Assembly: GCF_023243075.1 (NCBI RefSeq)
Contig: NZ_JALKFZ020000127.1
Span: forward strand, 1 to 64,000
From: Frankia sp. AiPa1
GTDB taxonomy: Bacteria > Actinomycetota > Actinomycetes > Frankiales > Frankiaceae
DNA length: 64,000 nt
Direction of reading: 5' to 3'
Below are positions 15,001 to 32,938 of this stretch, in pieces; the first letter of the stretch is position 1, and every line of letters begins with the position of its first letter. Position numbers and translations under genes: made by a program. The notes beneath the pieces were generated by a model that was given only the letters and a program-made list of their open reading frames with translations, had not been told where the DNA came from and did no database searches.

Positions 15001-15273
15001 GCTGTGCCCCAGCCGCTCCGGATCGGCGTCGTAGACGGCGTCGAGATCCCAGCCGCGGTCGACGGGAAACGTCGAGATCGCGTCCCGGCCGGCGGCCACG
15101 AGATCCCACAGCTGTTCGGGTGACCGGACACCGCCGGGCAGCCGGCAGCTCATCGCCACGATCGCGACGGGTTCACGCGCGCGGGCCTCGACGTCGGACA
15201 GGCGCCCTCGGACCTGGCGCAGATCGGCCGTCACCCGCTTGAGATAGTCACGCAGCTTGGCTTCGGCGCTCAT
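1..15273 (-). CDS. Type I modular PKS III, modules 4-6 (3' end outside window)
   Basis: Polyketide synthase with three extension modules; the reading frame is open from the ATG at 15273 to the window edge (5,091 codons seen). It starts with a coiled-coil docking segment (about residues 1-32). Module 4: KS (Cys near 203, in TMCSSS), AT (GHSQG near 703, YASH near 804, methylmalonyl type), KR (TGGTGAIG near 1279, Tyr near 1421, Trp and His of A2 type, no LDD), ACP near 1601. Module 5: KS Cys near 1839, AT with YASH near 2443, KR with LDD (B type), ACP near 3291. Module 6: KS Cys near 3531 (TACSSA), AT with HAFH near 4111 (malonyl type), DH with [10 protein letters not shown] near 4316 and [10 protein letters not shown] near 4483, KR with LDD and YAAAN near 4972. 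Only module 6 has a DH; no ER is seen. The ACP of module 6 must lie beyond position 1. A strong ribosome site (GGAGGAG) precedes the ATG. It follows PKS II by 54 bp, so it is probably co-transcribed. Confidence 0.96.
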   Translation of the reverse strand, partial: MSAEAKLRDYLKRVTADLRQVRGRLSDVEARAREPVAIVAMSCRLPGGVRSPEQLWDLVAAGRDAISTFPVDRGWDLDAVYDADPERLGHSYVREGGFLSDVDRFDAGFFEISPREALAMAPQQRLLLETSWETFERAGIDPLSMRGSRTGVFVGATNHDYGTDAADVPDSLEGHIVLGTSSAVMSGRIAYTLGLEGPALTVDTMCSSSLVALHLASQSLRQGECSMALAAGVTVLATPMAFVEFSRQRALSPDGRCRPFAAGANGTGWSEGVAVVLLERLGDARRNGHQVLAVIRGSALNSDGASNGLTAPNGRSQQRVLRQALTNAGLTGTDVDVVEAHGTGTTLGDPIEARALLAVYGQDRTADRPLWLGSVKSNIGHGAAVSGLTGVVKMVMAMRNGMLPRTLHAEEPTPHVDWSSGAMRLLTEEVAWPGAGEPRRAGVSSFGASGTNAHVILEDAAGSQPEDGAPGLARTTDAAAPVGVAVGPPADAETGAETGTGTETGTGTETGAGTGAVGATNGSALLWVVSGRGADAVRAQAGRLLDHVSTRVELDLAEVGFSLATSRSAFEHRAAVVAGNRAEFLTALAALSRGEPDDRVVRGTALDDPKPVFVFPGQGAQWVGMGVDLLASSPVFRARLRECAAALEPYVDWSVFEVLRGAAGSPPLDRVDVVQPVLWAVMVSLAQLWRSLAVVPSVVVGHSQGEIAAACVAGALTLADGAQVVALRSRLLGARLSGQGAMASVSLSAGEVAGRISPWGGRLSVAAENGPSSTVVSGDPEALDGLLAGCAADGVRVRRIAVDYASHSAQVEGIADELLVALEQIVPRVPEVPFISTVTGEPVDTAALDAEYWVRNLRQPVRFEPVVRRLLDRGHQMFIEVSPHPVLVMGIEQTAEAAGGLDSDSDSDSARDVVTIGSLRRDEGGLDRFLLSIGQAHAHGVALDWSALYPGSRVRRVELPTYAFGGTRYWLAPGSGTAVARSGDQPASGPAETDAAFWDAVDREDPAALAAVLGAPAEQPAQALVPALSMLSAWRRTARDRATMASWRYRVRWDPFPAAPPAPSGPAVRTGPWLVLVPASDDTSDRAADVSSVLDALGHDGASVVPVGVAPRADRAGLADLLRAALGDGPPAAVVSLLAGDDTPHPVHAEISTGLALTVLLVQALDDIGLDAPLWVLTRGAVAVRDGDPPESPAQAAVWGLVRCAALEHPRRWGGLLDLPVAVEAGSLGRVRAVLAGAGVEDQLAVRADGVFVRRLVRAGDPPPAGPTGTWQPRGTVLITGGTGAIGGHVARWLARAGAPHLVLASRRGERAPGAAELVADLTALGSRVTLAACDVADRDALRALVDRVEAGGDPIRAVLHTAGGGVLVPLAETTLAQVAEAARAKARGAALLDEIFDRDTLDAFVLFSSISAVWGSGIHGGYAAANAFLDGLARSRRARGLSATSIAWGIWSPADGGGMAAALAEDQLRASGIPFMPPPLALEAFGRVLDLDDVDVVVAEIDWDRFVPVFTSAGPRPLLDGLPEARRILAATSATATSAASARLGTAAGPASTESTLGTLLAGLPASARDRAVLDLVRTQAATVLGYADAEAVEAGRPLRELGFDSLTAVDLRNRLSAATGLRLPVSLVFDHPTVRLLVRHLRARVAAEPTEVAAPAPPAPAGVATLADEPIAIVSMGCRFPGGVRTPEDLWDLVAGGVDAISPLPTDRGWDPDMFDDDPDHPGKSYVRDGGFLLDAGAFDAAFFGISPREATAMDPQQRLLLATVWEAVERAGIDPTTLRGSAGGVFVGAAYQGYGGSMDRIPAGSEGHFVTGSSASVLSGRIAYTLGLEGPAVTVDTACSSSLVALHLACWSLRSRECSLAVAAGATVIGSPVSFVEFSRQRGLARDGRCKAFGAEADGMGLGEGVGTLLLARLSDARRAGYPVLAVIRGSAINSDGASNGLSAPNGLAQQRVIRQALASAGLTPGDIDVVEAHGTGTTLGDPIEAEALLATYGQDRPADAPLLLGSVKSNIGHTQAASGVAGVIKMVLALDRGVLPSTLHVAQPSPYIDWSAGAVRLLTEARPWPRRGRTRRAGVSSFGLSGTNAHAILEQADPVAGAAPADPAPADPAPADPAPADPAPADPAHGPTPVPVGATAEPESGAETESRVEPESRVESAVPVAWALSAHGPAALAAQATRLLAHVDARPDDGVRDVGYALATTRSSFAHRAVVVAADRADFRRALLALAGGEVAANTARGVAVADPRIVFVFPGQGAQWAGMGVELLEASPVFRARMRECAAALDPLTGWSLLDAVRARPGSPSLDRVDVVQPVLFAVMLSLAEVWRSFGVVPAAVVGHSQGEIAAACVAGALSLRDAAQVVVVRSRVVGAELSGLGAMASVALARAEVEQRITSWDGRLSVAAVNGPSSTVVSGDPDALAELLAACEADGARVRRVPVDYASHCAQVDGVRAGLVRALDSITPRVPDIPIHSTVTGDLLGSAAFDGEYWARNLREPVLFEPVTRALLETGHQVFIEISPHPVLTMGVQETIDTVPGRAAAVVETLRRADGGPARLLRSLAEAQVHGVEPNWPAVFAGLVPAPPVSSPPVPVALPTYPFQERRYWVDTTADAAASGPTGGPSRPGGDQAEVDGRFWTAVEQEDLAAVAATLELAGADAVEPLRPALGLLSAWRRRRAEQSAVSSWRYDVIWSPVPAVSGAQGAQAALPAGGWLIVVPADTEHTDLVDRVVAAFAAEDGTPPLTVTVRALDTARAAIAQRLRAGLADPDRPPAGVLSLLALAAETDGTDRTDRTDRMDGTDLTDGTGGTGGPAVPVGLALSIGLLQALGDVGIGAPLWCVTRGAVSVGRADGRVDPGQALCWGLGGVASMEYPGRWGGLIDLPPAGDAVSLDARGAARLRAAVTGLGSVTGSGAGPRGDGAAAAEDQLALRSGGLYRKRLVRANPRAGVTEAGAWKPAGTVLITGGTGTLGRLVARSLAQDGAPHLLLASRRGSGAVGTERAARTARLVAELAELGSAVTVAACDVADRASLAALLAGVPAEHPLTAVVHTAGVLDDGVIDSLTPERAAEVLRPKMIAAANLDELTRDLSLSAFVLFSSFAATLGGPGQGSYAAANAYLDALARRRRADGLVATSVAWGSWGGGGLLTAELAERLRRQGMPPMDPSLAVVALRELIDHGDTFAVVADVDWERLGATLSAARTPAAVADLVAARPLPTATAATGATTAEARADGRVTAAADSSLADELAGLDQADRQRRLSELVRTQVAAVLGYAGPDEIDPDRAMRDIGFDSLTAVDLRSRLATATGLRLPVTLVFDHPTSTALARHLETELLGGLSPIATGAAGGTRDTGGPGTAPDDDLVAIVAMSCRLPGYVRSPEDLWSLVRDGVDVIGDFPTDRGWDVAGSYDPDPEVAGTYYARGGGFLYDAADFDPGFFGISPREALAMDPQQRLLLETSWEALERAGIDPATLRGTDTGVFIGSSYNDYGMRLDRAPEGFEGYLATGSASSVASGRIAYTFGLEGPAVTVDTACSSALVALHLAAQALHRGECSLALAGGVTVMSTMSTFIEFSRQQAMSPDGRCKAFSAQADGAGWAEGVALLLVERLADARRRGHPVLAVIRGSALNSDGASNGLTAPSGPAQQRVIRQALANAGLRAGDVDVVEAHGTGTALGDPIEAEAILATYGRDRPADRPLWLGALKSNIGHTQAVSGVAGVIKMVLAMRHGVLPATLHVDEPTPHVDWSTGTVRLLTEQRSWPAPDGRPRRAAVSSFGISGTNAHLLLESAPDDEVLPDDAVPPNDAVPSDDAVPSDDAAGEASPASAAVVWLLSARGEPALAGQAARLLAWLDAHPRARPADVGFSLATTRGALPHRAAVVGPDARRLRAGLTAVAQGRAGAGAAGVLAGRGPGGRLAFLFAGQGSQRAGMGRELADAHTVFADVLDEVVAHLDPHLDGASTREVMFAAAGTPQARELDRTAYTQPALFAFEVALFRLLTSWGIVPDVLLGHSIGELAAAHVAGVLSLADACALVAARGRLMGELPAGGAMLSVSTAEDVVLAAIGGLGDRVGIAALNGPRTTVISGDADAVDELAARWAGEGHRVRRLRVAHAFHSARMDPILARFGALAGTLDYAPPTIPIVSNVTGRLATAEQLCSPDYWVRHVRQAVRFHDGARELDRIGVRTHLELGPDGVLTAMGEQIRPPDAAVWIPALRRDTPEPLALATAVASLHVHGVGVDWPAVLAGADARRVDLPTYAFDRQRYWLDAPPAPGVPAAGFTATGHPLLGAAVELPESDGYLFTGQLGARTVPWLADHAVAGTILVPGTAFLELAIRAGEQARCDRVDELTLQAPLVLPADGAVSVQVTVGGSGADGARPVTVHSRPADSGDGSWTRHATGIVSPAGAVPAELAAADDLQSWPPAGAELLDTGDLYERLAANGFDYGPAFRGLRAAWRRGPEIFGEVSLPDAQRAEAAAFRLHPALLDAALHTVAFTMRAGEGGVLPFSWTGVRLHATGASALRVKVTPTGSGGVAVVAAAATGHPVATVESLVLRPVAAAALTGAPGTQDGPFQLRWSALPAAAVVPLPRAAESAGHGSWTLLTQADGPPPPPPAAAILAGLRAAGVMAVPASDLAMVLGGDSRAGMGAPEIVIAPFVDESSAQYGAGTSPADTVGTDTVGTDTVGTGIAGTGIAAADLVGAAVRAATRWALALVRTWLAGAGPAGRLVVVTRGAVAVDGTDAAPDLAQAAVWGLVRSAQAEHPDRFVLLDLDGQAVSVEAVAAAVTTAIAAGEPQLAVRRGEEFAGRLARVALAGDRPPPAWDPDATVLVTGATGALGSLITRHLVTAHGVRHLLLVGRRGSEAPGATELVAELAALGAQVTMVAADVADRGALAALLATIPADHPLGAVVHTAGVLDDGVISALTPERLDPVLRPKVDAVLHLHELTADRELSAFVLASSLAGTFGGAGQANYAAANAFLDAFAARRRAAGRPAVSMGWGLWARRGGMTGKLGDADLRRLALGGIIALSDEEGLALFDTALAVNEPSLLTARLDVDAVRRVPGPVPALYRALVAGAGGPAAPAPAPASRA
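1195..1262 (-). repeat. 15-bp in-frame minisatellite in module 6, between DH and KR
   Basis: About four and a half copies of a degenerate 15-bp unit (on the plus strand gataccggtgccgac and variants) encode a Gly-Thr-rich stretch of period five ([10 protein letters not shown]). It lies in the KR structural linker, outside catalytic motifs. Confidence 0.85.
3825..3891 (-). repeat. 18-bp in-frame minisatellite in the module 6 KS-AT linker
   Basis: Two perfect copies (3825-3842, 3843-3860) and two degenerate copies of ccgcgtcgtcagacggca encode repeats of the hexapeptide DDAVPS between KS and AT. Confidence 0.88.
8891..8965 (-). repeat. 15-bp in-frame minisatellite in the module 5 KS-AT linker
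   Basis: Five adjacent 15-bp units (gcgggatcggcgggc; the first differs by one base) encode repeated Ala-Pro-Ala-Asp-Pro. A second, shorter Glu-Ser-Arg-Val repeat lies next to it at about 8808-8850. Confidence 0.92.
13744..13800 (-). repeat. 18-bp in-frame minisatellite in the module 4 KS-AT linker
   Basis: Two perfect copies of ggtctcggtccccgtccc (13744-13761, 13762-13779) plus partial copies encode a Gly/Thr/Glu-rich flexible linker. Confidence 0.85.
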
Positions 15274-15327
15274 GGAAGGTCGACTCCTCCGGCACAGCGA
15301 ACGGGGCGGACGGGGCGGCGGATCACC

Positions 15328-25200
<9,873 letters not shown>

Positions 25201-25263
25201 GCGACGGCGCCCGATCGCGGCGAGATTGCGTGGTGCGGCATGCGTACTCCCGTGGTCACCGGA

Positions 25264-28200
25264 TCAGGGTGTTTCAAGCTCGGAGTCGAGAAGGTCGAAC
25301 AGGTCGTCGTCCGAGTCAGGTGCGAGTTCCACGCCGGCCGGGGGCTCGGCGACCAGATCGGTCAGCAGCCCCCGGAGCCGGCGGGCGATCCGCGCCCGTT
25401 CCGGGGCGGACTCGGGGCCGAGCGCGGACAGGACGGACAGGGCCGGCGCGAGCCGGTCGAGTTCCGTACGGACGTGGGCCACCGCCGCGGCGGCCGACCT
25501 CCCGTCGACCGTGGCCCCGTCGACCATGACCCCGTCAACCGTGACCCCGGCGGCCGGAGCGCCGCCCGCGCCGTCCTGACCGCACAGCGCACCGAGTTCC
25601 CGGGCGAGCGCCACCGGAGTCGGATGATCGAACACGGCCGTCGTCGGCAGTCGGGTTCCGGCTGCCGCGTTCAGCCGGTTGCGCAGCTCGACGGCGGTGA
25701 GCGAGTCGAATCCCAGGTCCCGGAATGCCGCGTCGGCGCCGATCGCCGTGACCGAGCCATGCCCGAGCACCGCGGCCGCGTGCGTGCCGACCAGCGCCAG
25801 CAGCGTCCGCAGGCGCGCAGGCTCCGGCTGTCCCGCCAGTGTCTGGCGCAACACGAGCGGTGCGTCCGCCGCCGCCTGCTCCCGGGGGCCGGACGATGCC
25901 GGTCCCACCGCCCGGCGGACCGCCGAGATCTCGTCGAGCAGTCGTTTCGGGCGGCCACGGGCCAGCGTGCGGACCAGCCGATCCCAGTCGACGTCGAGGA
26001 CAACCGACGTGGCGAGATCGTGATCGAGGCTGTCCTGCAGGGCCTTCGTCGCCAGCTCCGGACGCATGTCGATCAGACCGTGGCGGCGCAGCCGCTCGCC
26101 GGCCGCCCCCTCGACCATGCCCCCGTCGGCCCACAGTCCCCACGCCACCGCGGTCGCGGGCAGGCCTCGCGCCCGGCGGTGTTCGGCCAGCGCCTCCAGG
26201 TAGGCGTTGCCCGGGGCGTAGTTGGCGACCCCGGGCAGGCCGAAGGTCGCCGTCACCGACGAGAAGAGCACGAACGCGTCCAGGTCCAGCTCGCGGGTCA
26301 GTTCGTGCAGATGCCATGCGCCGCCGGCCTTGACCCGCGCCACGCCCGCCATCCGCTGCGCCGTCAGCCGGTCCACCACCGTGTCGTCGAGGACGGCCGC
26401 GGCGTGCACGACAGCGCGCAACGGCGGCCCCGCCGCCAGGCCCGCCAGCAGATCCGTGACCGCCTCCCGGTCGCCGACGTCGCAGCTGACCAGCGACACC
26501 TCGGCGCCGAGGCCGCGCAGCCGCGTGGCCAGCTCGGCCGCACCAGGAGCGTCGGCGCCGCGCCGGCTGGCGAGGACGAGACGCTCGGCGCCGGCCCCGG
26601 CGAGCCACCGCGCGACCGACGCCCCCACGCCGCCGGTCCCACCGGTGATCAGGACCGTGCCCCGCGGTCGCCACGGCCGGTCCGCCGCACCGGGCAGCGG
26701 GGCGGGGGTGATCCGCCTGACCAGCGCCGCGGACGAGCGGATCGCCAGCTGGTTCTCGCCGTCCGGGTCGCGCAGGATGGCGGCGAGCAGGTCGAGGTCC
26801 GCCGCTGTGCCGTCGTCGGCGAGGTCGACGGTCCCGCCCCACAGGTCGGGGTACTCCAGCTCCGTGACCTGCGCGAGGCCCCACACCAGCGCCTGGGCCG
26901 GGCTCGGCAACGTGTCGCCCGCGACGGCGCGCACCGCTCCCCGGGTCACGCACCACAGCGGCCCGTCAGCCCCGGCGTCGCTGAGCGCCTGGAGCAGGGT
27001 CACCGTCGCCGCATGACCGCGGACGAGCTCGGGATGACCGGGATGCGGGTCGGTATCCAGGGCCAGCAGCGACAGCACGCCGGCCCGGGAGCCGCCCGCC
27101 AAAGCCGAGGACAGCTGGCCGGTCAGCGCGTCCCGATCGACCGCGGCCGGATCGACGCGGAGCATCGCCGGTCGCATGCCGGCACGGGAGAACGCGGCGG
27201 CGCAGGCATCGGCAAGGGCGGCCGCGTCGCCGGCCGGCACGACGATCAACCAGGAGTCAGGGCCGGTGCCCGCGGTCGCCCCGGCCAGCGTTGACCCGGC
27301 CAGCGTTGACCCGGCCAGCGTTGACCCGGCCGGCATCGGACGAGGCGGCATCGAACGCCAGGCGACGCGGTAACGCCAACCGCTCCCGGCGGCCTCGGTG
27401 GGCGTCATCGCCGACGGGGGATCGAGCCAGAACCGCTCACGTTGGAACGCGACGGTCGGCAGGTCGACCGGGCGCGGCCGGTCGCCGCGGGGGTCCGCGA
27501 ACGCGGCGGTGAAGTCGACGGCCACGCCGCGTGTGAACAGTTCGGCGGCGCCGGCCAACAGCCGTTCCCGGCTCCCGTCGCCGCGGCGCAGCGAACCGAC
27601 GACGACGACCGACCGGTCCGCCTGCGCCGCAGTCTCCTCCACCGCGGCCGTCAGGACGGGGTGGGGGCTGATCTCGACGAACGCCCGGTGCCCGTCGGCG
27701 AGCAGCGACTCGGTGGCCTGCTGGAACTCCACCGTTCCGCGCAGGCTGCGGTACCAGTAGCCCGCGTCGAGCGTGGCGGTGTCCAGCTCCGATCCGGTGA
27801 GACTGGAGTAGAACGGGATGGTGGCCGGTCGTGGGGTGACGTCGGCCAGCTCCTGGTGGAGGCGCTCGCGCAGTGCCTCCACCTGTGCCGTGTGCGAGGC
27901 GTAGTCGACGGGAACCCTCCGGGCCCGAATGCCGTCGGCCTCGCAGCGCGCCAGCAGCTCGTCGAGCGCCCGCGGATCACCGGCCACGACAAGTGATCCA
28001 GGCCCGTTGACGGCGGCGACCTCGAGGCGACCCGGCCAGGACCGCAGCGACACCTCGAGGGCGTCGCGGGGCAGCGACACCGAGACCATGCCGCCGCGGC
28101 CGGCCGCCGCGGCGCGCAACCCCCGGGCCCGGACGCAGACGATCTTCGCCGCGTCTGGCAGGGAGAGCGCGCCGGCCACACAGGCCGCCGCGATCTCGCC

Positions 28201-31200
28201 CTGGGAGTGCCCGACGACCGCCGCGGGCTCGACCCCGTGGGACCGCCACCACTGGGTGAGCCCCACCATCACCGCGAACAGGACCGGTTGGACCACGTCG
28301 ACCCGGTGCAGGCTTGGTGCCCCCGGCTCGCCGCGCACCACGTCGAGCACGGACCAGCCGGTGTGCGGGGTGATCGCGTCGGCGCACTCACGCAGGCGGG
28401 CCGCGAAATCCGGCTCGTCGGCCAGCAGGTCGCGGACCATGCCGTCCCACTGGGAGCCCTGGCCGGGGTAGACGAAGGCGATGTCGCCTTCGATGTCCGC
28501 GACGCCCCGGGTCAGGTTCGCCGCCGGCTGGCCGGTCTCGAGCGCGCGCAGCCCACGGCGGAATCCGTCGACATCCGCGGCGGTGACGACGGCGCGATGA
28601 CTCAGCGCCGCACGGGTGGTGGCCAGCGCATGGCCGGTGTCGCGCGGCCGGGCCAGTGCCGGGCCCAGCGCCGCGCCCGGCATCGTGCCGGCCGCGGCCT
28701 CGTCCGCCTCGGCCTGGACCCGCAGGCGCCGCGCCTGCGCGGCCAGTGCCGCCTCCCCGCGCCCGGACACCAGCCATGGGACCACCGGCGTGGCGGGATG
28801 ATCGGGCCCAGCGGAGTCGGCCGGATCCGGCGTCGCGGCGGTCCTCGCCGGTCCGGTGACGGTGCCGGCCGCGGTGACGGTGCCGGCCGCGGCGGCGGCG
28901 GCTGGAGCCTGTTCGAGGATGGCGTGGGCATTGGTCCCGCTGATCCCGAAGGAGGAGACGCCGGCCCGCCGGGGGCGGACCGTCGCCGGCCACCTGGTGC
29001 TCGCGGTCAGCAGCCGGACCGCACCCGAGGACCAGTCGACGTGCGGTGTCGGCGACGTGACGTGCAGCGTCTTCGGTAGCCGGCCGTGCCGCATCGCCAG
29101 AATCATCTTGATGACGCCCACCACCCCCGAGGCCGCCTGCGGGTGGCCGACGTTGGACTTCACCGAGCCCAGCCACAGGGGGCGCTCGGCCGGCCGGTCC
29201 CGGCCGTAGGCGGCGAGCAGTGCCGCGGCCTCGATCGGGTCGCCCAGGGCAGTGCCGGTGCCGTGGGCCTCGACGACGTCGACGTCATCCGGGGCCAGAC
29301 CCGCCGCGGCCAGCGCCCGCTGGACGACCCGCTGCTGGGACCGTCCGTTGGGTGCGGTCAGGCCGTTGCTCGCCCCGTCCGAGTTGACCGCGCTGCCACG
29401 GATCAGGGCGAGGATCGGATGCCCGGCTCGGCGGGCCGTCGACAGCCGTGCCAGGACCAGGACCCCCGCGCCTTCGGCCAGCCCGAACCCGGCCGCGTCG
29501 GCGGAGAAGGCACGGCACCGGCCGTCGGCGGACAGCGCGTTCTTCCGGCTGAACTCGATGAACGAGCCCGGATGCGGCATCACGGTGACACCCCCCGCCA
29601 GCGCCAGCGAGCACTCCCGGCGGCGCAGCGCCTGCGCGGCGAGATGGATGGCCACCAGCGAGGACGAGCAGGCCGTGTCCACCGACACCGCCGGTCCCTC
29701 GAGCCCAAGCACGTAGGCCACCCGCCCGGAGGCGACGCTCGCGGTGGTGCCGGTCAGGACGAAGCCCTCGAGTTCGGTGGGGGCCGCGTCCAGCCTCGGG
29801 CCGTATCCCTGCTCGGTCACCCCGGCGAACACCCCGGTGTCGGTACCGCGCAGACTCGTCGGGTCGATCCTGGCCCGTTCCAGGGCCTCCCAGGAGGTCT
29901 CGAGCAGCAGGCGCTGCTGCGGATCCATCGCCAGCGCCTCCCGCGGGCTGATGCCGAAGAAGGCGGCGTCGAACGCGGCCGCACCGGTCAGGAAGCCTGC
30001 CTCGCGCTGCCGATTGGGACCGTGGTGGGCTGGCTGGGCGGCGGTGAGCTGGTCGAGGTCCCAGCCACGGTCACGCGGCAGCCCGCCGACCACCTCCGCG
30101 CCGTCGTCGAGCAGCCGCCACAGCGCGTCCGGGTCGTCGATGCCTCCGGGCAGCCGGCAGCTCATCGCGACGATCGCGATCGGCTCGTCGAGATCCGCGC
30201 CCGCGCCATGGCCCGCGCCGTCCGCTTCGTCGGCGCCGTCCGCTTCGCCCGCGCCGCTCCGGGTGGTCGCCGACGTGCCCGCCGTGGCGTGCTCCCACGA
30301 TCCCCGCTCGCCGGTGGCTTCGAGCTCGGCCAGCAGATGACGGGCCAACGCGCGAGAAGTCGGGTGATCGAAGACGAGGGTCGGCGCCAGTCGTAGGCCG
30401 GTCAGCTCGCCGAGCCGGCTGCGCAGCTCCAGCGCCGGCACCGAGTCGAGACCGATCTCGCGCAGTGCCGCCCCGGGTGGCACCGACTCGGCCGATGGGC
30501 ACCCTAGCAGGGACGCGGTCTCGCCCCGCACCGCCGCGAGCAGGATCCGTTGGCGCTGCGCCGGTGACCGGCCGGCCAGCCGCCGCAGCAGCTCGGGCCC
30601 CCCGGCCGCGCCCAACGCGTCACCAGCCACCGCGCCGCCGGCCGCCACATCGCCGGGCACCACATCGCCAGGCGCCGCGTCATCGCGGGGCACCGCGTCG
30701 CCGATCGGGGCCGGATCACCGTGCCCGGCCGGCCGGCCCACATCCTCGAGAAGTTGGCCGCCGGTGCCGGAGAAGGCCACCGTCCAGTCGACCGCCACGC
30801 CTCGCACCCAGGCCTCGGCGAGCGAGAGCAGGAACCGGCGAGGGCCGTCCTGATCGCGGCGCAGGGAGGCAAGAATCGCCGTCGGACCGACGGGAGCATC
30901 CGGGGCATCGACGATGTCCCGCAGGCTCCCGGTGAGCACGGGATGCGGACTGATCTCGATGAAGGCGGCGCCCGCGGCCGTGGCGTGAGCGAGATGAGCG
31001 GCCCGGGCCGCCCGGGCGAACTGGACCGGCTCCCGGAGAACTCGATACCAGTGGTCAGCGGTCAGGCCGCTCCCGTCGAGGACATTCCCGGCCAGGCCGG
31101 AGTAGAACGGCAACCGCCCCGATCTGGGTGCGACCGGTGCCAGGTCGCGCAGCAGACGGTCTCGGACCCGTTCGATCTGGCCCGAGTGCGCGGCCAGGCC

Positions 31201-32091
31201 GACCGCGATCCGGCGCGCCCACACGCCCCGCGCCGCATAACCCGCGACGGCCCGGCGCACGGAGTCCGCGTCACCGGAGATCACAACGGAGGACGGACCG
31301 TTGACCGCGGCGATGCCCACCCGGTCTCCTTCGGCGGCGAGATCGCCTCCGACCTCGGCCGCGGGCAGCGACACCAGGGCCATCTCGCCCTGACCGGCGA
31401 GGGTCTGCTGCGCCTGGCTCCAGCGTGCCGCGACACGCGCGCTGTCAGCGAGGGAGAGGGCACCGGTCAGCCAGGCCGCCACCGGCTCTCCGACGCTGTG
31501 ACCGATGGCGGCCACCGGCTCGACCCCGAACTCGCGCCACATCCCGGCGAGCGCCACCATCACGGCGAACAACGCCGGTTGGACCACGTCCACGCGTTCC
31601 AGCGTCGGCGCCCCCGCACCGGCGCTGGAACGCAGGATGTCGACCATCGGGCGATCCGTGAACGGCGCCAGCGCCTCGGCCGCCGCCCGGACAGCGGCGT
31701 CGAAAGGGCCCCACTCCGCCATGAGATCCGTCGCCATTCCCGGCCACTGGGAGCCCTGCCCGGGAAAGACGAAAACGGGGCGCACGGCATTGCCGGCCGG
31801 GCCGTACACGACGCCCGGAGCGTTTTCACCGCGTGCGAGGGCCTCCAGGCCGCGTACGAAGTCGTTGCGGGTCGCGCCGACCACGACGGCGCGGTAGGGC
31901 GACGGAGTCACCCGCGATGCCAGCGAAAACCCGACGTCCAGCGGACGGCCCGCGGCATCGGAGCGGTATTGCGCGCACAGCTCGGCCGCCCGCATCCGCA
32001 GACCCGCCGGGCCAGCGGCCCCCAGAACCCACGGGATGACTCGGCGGACACCATCCACGCGAGAATCCCACAATGCTATCGACCCCGTCAT
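25264..32091 (-). CDS. Type I modular PKS I, loading module and module 1
   Basis: First synthase of the assembly line, about 2,275 residues from the ATG at 32091. The loading module is AT-ACP without a KS: FPGQGSQW near 105, GHSVGEP near 197, and ACP with GLDSV near 550. Where extender ATs have RSR (the Arg that holds the malonyl carboxylate) this AT has WSQ, and the YASH/HAFH position reads AAHS. Both suggest priming with a monocarboxylic acyl-CoA, as in DEBS- or avermectin-type loaders. Module 1 is KS (TACSSS near 804), AT (GHSQGE near 1295, YASH near 1397, methylmalonyl type), KR (TGGTGGVG near 1814; LDD and YAPGN near 1957, B type) and ACP (GFDSL near 2130), then an acidic docking tail. 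An upstream in-frame TTG at 32196 would add 35 residues but has no spaced ribosome site; the ATG leads directly into the usual pre-AT linker, so I prefer it. Confidence 0.95.
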   Translation of the reverse strand: MTGSIALWDSRVDGVRRVIPWVLGAAGPAGLRMRAAELCAQYRSDAAGRPLDVGFSLASRVTPSPYRAVVVGATRNDFVRGLEALARGENAPGVVYGPAGNAVRPVFVFPGQGSQWPGMATDLMAEWGPFDAAVRAAAEALAPFTDRPMVDILRSSAGAGAPTLERVDVVQPALFAVMVALAGMWREFGVEPVAAIGHSVGEPVAAWLTGALSLADSARVAARWSQAQQTLAGQGEMALVSLPAAEVGGDLAAEGDRVGIAAVNGPSSVVISGDADSVRRAVAGYAARGVWARRIAVGLAAHSGQIERVRDRLLRDLAPVAPRSGRLPFYSGLAGNVLDGSGLTADHWYRVLREPVQFARAARAAHLAHATAAGAAFIEISPHPVLTGSLRDIVDAPDAPVGPTAILASLRRDQDGPRRFLLSLAEAWVRGVAVDWTVAFSGTGGQLLEDVGRPAGHGDPAPIGDAVPRDDAAPGDVVPGDVAAGGAVAGDALGAAGGPELLRRLAGRSPAQRQRILLAAVRGETASLLGCPSAESVPPGAALREIGLDSVPALELRSRLGELTGLRLAPTLVFDHPTSRALARHLLAELEATGERGSWEHATAGTSATTRSGAGEADGADEADGAGHGAGADLDEPIAIVAMSCRLPGGIDDPDALWRLLDDGAEVVGGLPRDRGWDLDQLTAAQPAHHGPNRQREAGFLTGAAAFDAAFFGISPREALAMDPQQRLLLETSWEALERARIDPTSLRGTDTGVFAGVTEQGYGPRLDAAPTELEGFVLTGTTASVASGRVAYVLGLEGPAVSVDTACSSSLVAIHLAAQALRRRECSLALAGGVTVMPHPGSFIEFSRKNALSADGRCRAFSADAAGFGLAEGAGVLVLARLSTARRAGHPILALIRGSAVNSDGASNGLTAPNGRSQQRVVQRALAAAGLAPDDVDVVEAHGTGTALGDPIEAAALLAAYGRDRPAERPLWLGSVKSNVGHPQAASGVVGVIKMILAMRHGRLPKTLHVTSPTPHVDWSSGAVRLLTASTRWPATVRPRRAGVSSFGISGTNAHAILEQAPAAAAAAGTVTAAGTVTGPARTAATPDPADSAGPDHPATPVVPWLVSGRGEAALAAQARRLRVQAEADEAAAGTMPGAALGPALARPRDTGHALATTRAALSHRAVVTAADVDGFRRGLRALETGQPAANLTRGVADIEGDIAFVYPGQGSQWDGMVRDLLADEPDFAARLRECADAITPHTGWSVLDVVRGEPGAPSLHRVDVVQPVLFAVMVGLTQWWRSHGVEPAAVVGHSQGEIAAACVAGALSLPDAAKIVCVRARGLRAAAAGRGGMVSVSLPRDALEVSLRSWPGRLEVAAVNGPGSLVVAGDPRALDELLARCEADGIRARRVPVDYASHTAQVEALRERLHQELADVTPRPATIPFYSSLTGSELDTATLDAGYWYRSLRGTVEFQQATESLLADGHRAFVEISPHPVLTAAVEETAAQADRSVVVVGSLRRGDGSRERLLAGAAELFTRGVAVDFTAAFADPRGDRPRPVDLPTVAFQRERFWLDPPSAMTPTEAAGSGWRYRVAWRSMPPRPMPAGSTLAGSTLAGSTLAGATAGTGPDSWLIVVPAGDAAALADACAAAFSRAGMRPAMLRVDPAAVDRDALTGQLSSALAGGSRAGVLSLLALDTDPHPGHPELVRGHAATVTLLQALSDAGADGPLWCVTRGAVRAVAGDTLPSPAQALVWGLAQVTELEYPDLWGGTVDLADDGTAADLDLLAAILRDPDGENQLAIRSSAALVRRITPAPLPGAADRPWRPRGTVLITGGTGGVGASVARWLAGAGAERLVLASRRGADAPGAAELATRLRGLGAEVSLVSCDVGDREAVTDLLAGLAAGPPLRAVVHAAAVLDDTVVDRLTAQRMAGVARVKAGGAWHLHELTRELDLDAFVLFSSVTATFGLPGVANYAPGNAYLEALAEHRRARGLPATAVAWGLWADGGMVEGAAGERLRRHGLIDMRPELATKALQDSLDHDLATSVVLDVDWDRLVRTLARGRPKRLLDEISAVRRAVGPASSGPREQAAADAPLVLRQTLAGQPEPARLRTLLALVGTHAAAVLGHGSVTAIGADAAFRDLGFDSLTAVELRNRLNAAAGTRLPTTAVFDHPTPVALARELGALCGQDGAGGAPAAGVTVDGVMVDGATVDGRSAAAAVAHVRTELDRLAPALSVLSALGPESAPERARIARRLRGLLTDLVAEPPAGVELAPDSDDDLFDLLDSELETP
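27281..27325 (-). repeat. 15-bp in-frame minisatellite in the module 1 KR linker
   Basis: Three perfect copies of ccggccagcgttgac encode Ala-Gly-Ser-Thr-Leu repeats just before the KR structural domain of PKS I. Confidence 0.9.
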
Positions 32092-32447
32092 CAGCGTCCA
32101 CTCAATGGAGTATTGGATCGGCCGGGCGACCGCACCGTTCACCGGCGGCGCATCATCGCAGCTCTTATCCTGATTGACCCTCGACCGCCGCGACAACCCC
32201 TACGACCCGTGCTGGCGGCAGCGCCAATCGGCACAGTGAGATGAGAAACAGGGGGCCATAGGGGTACAGCATCGCGGCCGTACACGAAAGTCTTGTCGAC
32301 CCTTCTTGGGAACCGCGAGCTCCGTCGGCTTTCCGCGCTCCCCGCGCGAGCGGCGGCGCTCTCGCCGCCGAGCAGGTTCCCCCGGCTCCCCCCGGGGCTC
32401 GGCGCGAGGCGGCCGCCGGTCGGTGACCACCGGACGCGGCCAGCAGG

Positions 32448-32495
32448 CACACAAGCCGGCAGTCCCACAAGCCGGAGGCCCCACAAGCCGGAGGC
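32448..32495. repeat. Three tandem 16-bp direct repeats in the PKS/LAL control region
   Basis: Two perfect adjacent copies of cccacaagccggaggc (32464-32479 and 32480-32495) follow one degenerate copy (32448-32463). They sit between the PKS operon and a LAL activator. Regulators of the MalT/LAL class are known to act at repeated sites, so an activator-binding role is plausible but only inferred. Confidence 0.6.
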
Positions 32496-32655
32496 CCCAC
32501 GCGCCGGGTCGCAGCCGCGGGCCCCTCCACATCTGCGGACGATTGGGGGCTATCCCCCCGCCACCCCACTGCGTTGCACACAGCCTGTGGATGGAGACAC
32601 ACAGCCATCTATTCTCGCCTATCATGCAGAACCGTTACAGATTGCTTCTTTCAGT

Positions 32656-32686
32656 TTGCCCTGAGCACTTCCTATTGATCTGATAT
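32656..32686 (+). promoter_or_regulatory. Weak candidate promoter for the LAL activator
   Basis: TTGCCC (32656-32661) and TGATAT (32681-32686), separated by 19 bp, lie in the only AT-richer part of the control region, about 250 bp before the activator start. The spacing is long and the match is poor. Confidence 0.25.
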
Positions 32687-32938
32687 CGAACGTCCGCGAG
32701 CCACATGCGACAGAGACCGAGGTCCATCCGCCGAGAGACGCACCTGACTGATCGGCCGCGCCGGCATCGATCGGAGCACCCCGTCCCCTCCACCGGCGAC
32801 GATCACCTCCGCCCAGCCCACGGGCAGCGAGCGGGCATCCCGACGCGCCATCGCCGGGACCACGCTCCCCCGTCACCACCTCGTCCACCCAGCTGCCCGC
32901 AGGGCCCGTCCACCACATCCGCAAGGAGACCGCCGACC

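Larger units (their letters stand above)
32092..32938. promoter_or_regulatory. Divergent control region between the PKS operon and the LAL activator
   Basis: About 850 bp lie between the divergent starts of PKS I (minus) and the LuxR-type activator (plus). Short open frames here show no recognisable protein. The region must hold promoters for both directions. It carries 16-bp direct repeats at 32448-32495 and an AT-richer stretch at about 32620-32700 next to the activator side. Confidence 0.6.

Noticed and set aside
32165-32683. Several short open frames between PKS I and the LAL gene
   Set aside because: Both strands give overlapping, low-complexity products; the region fits a control region.
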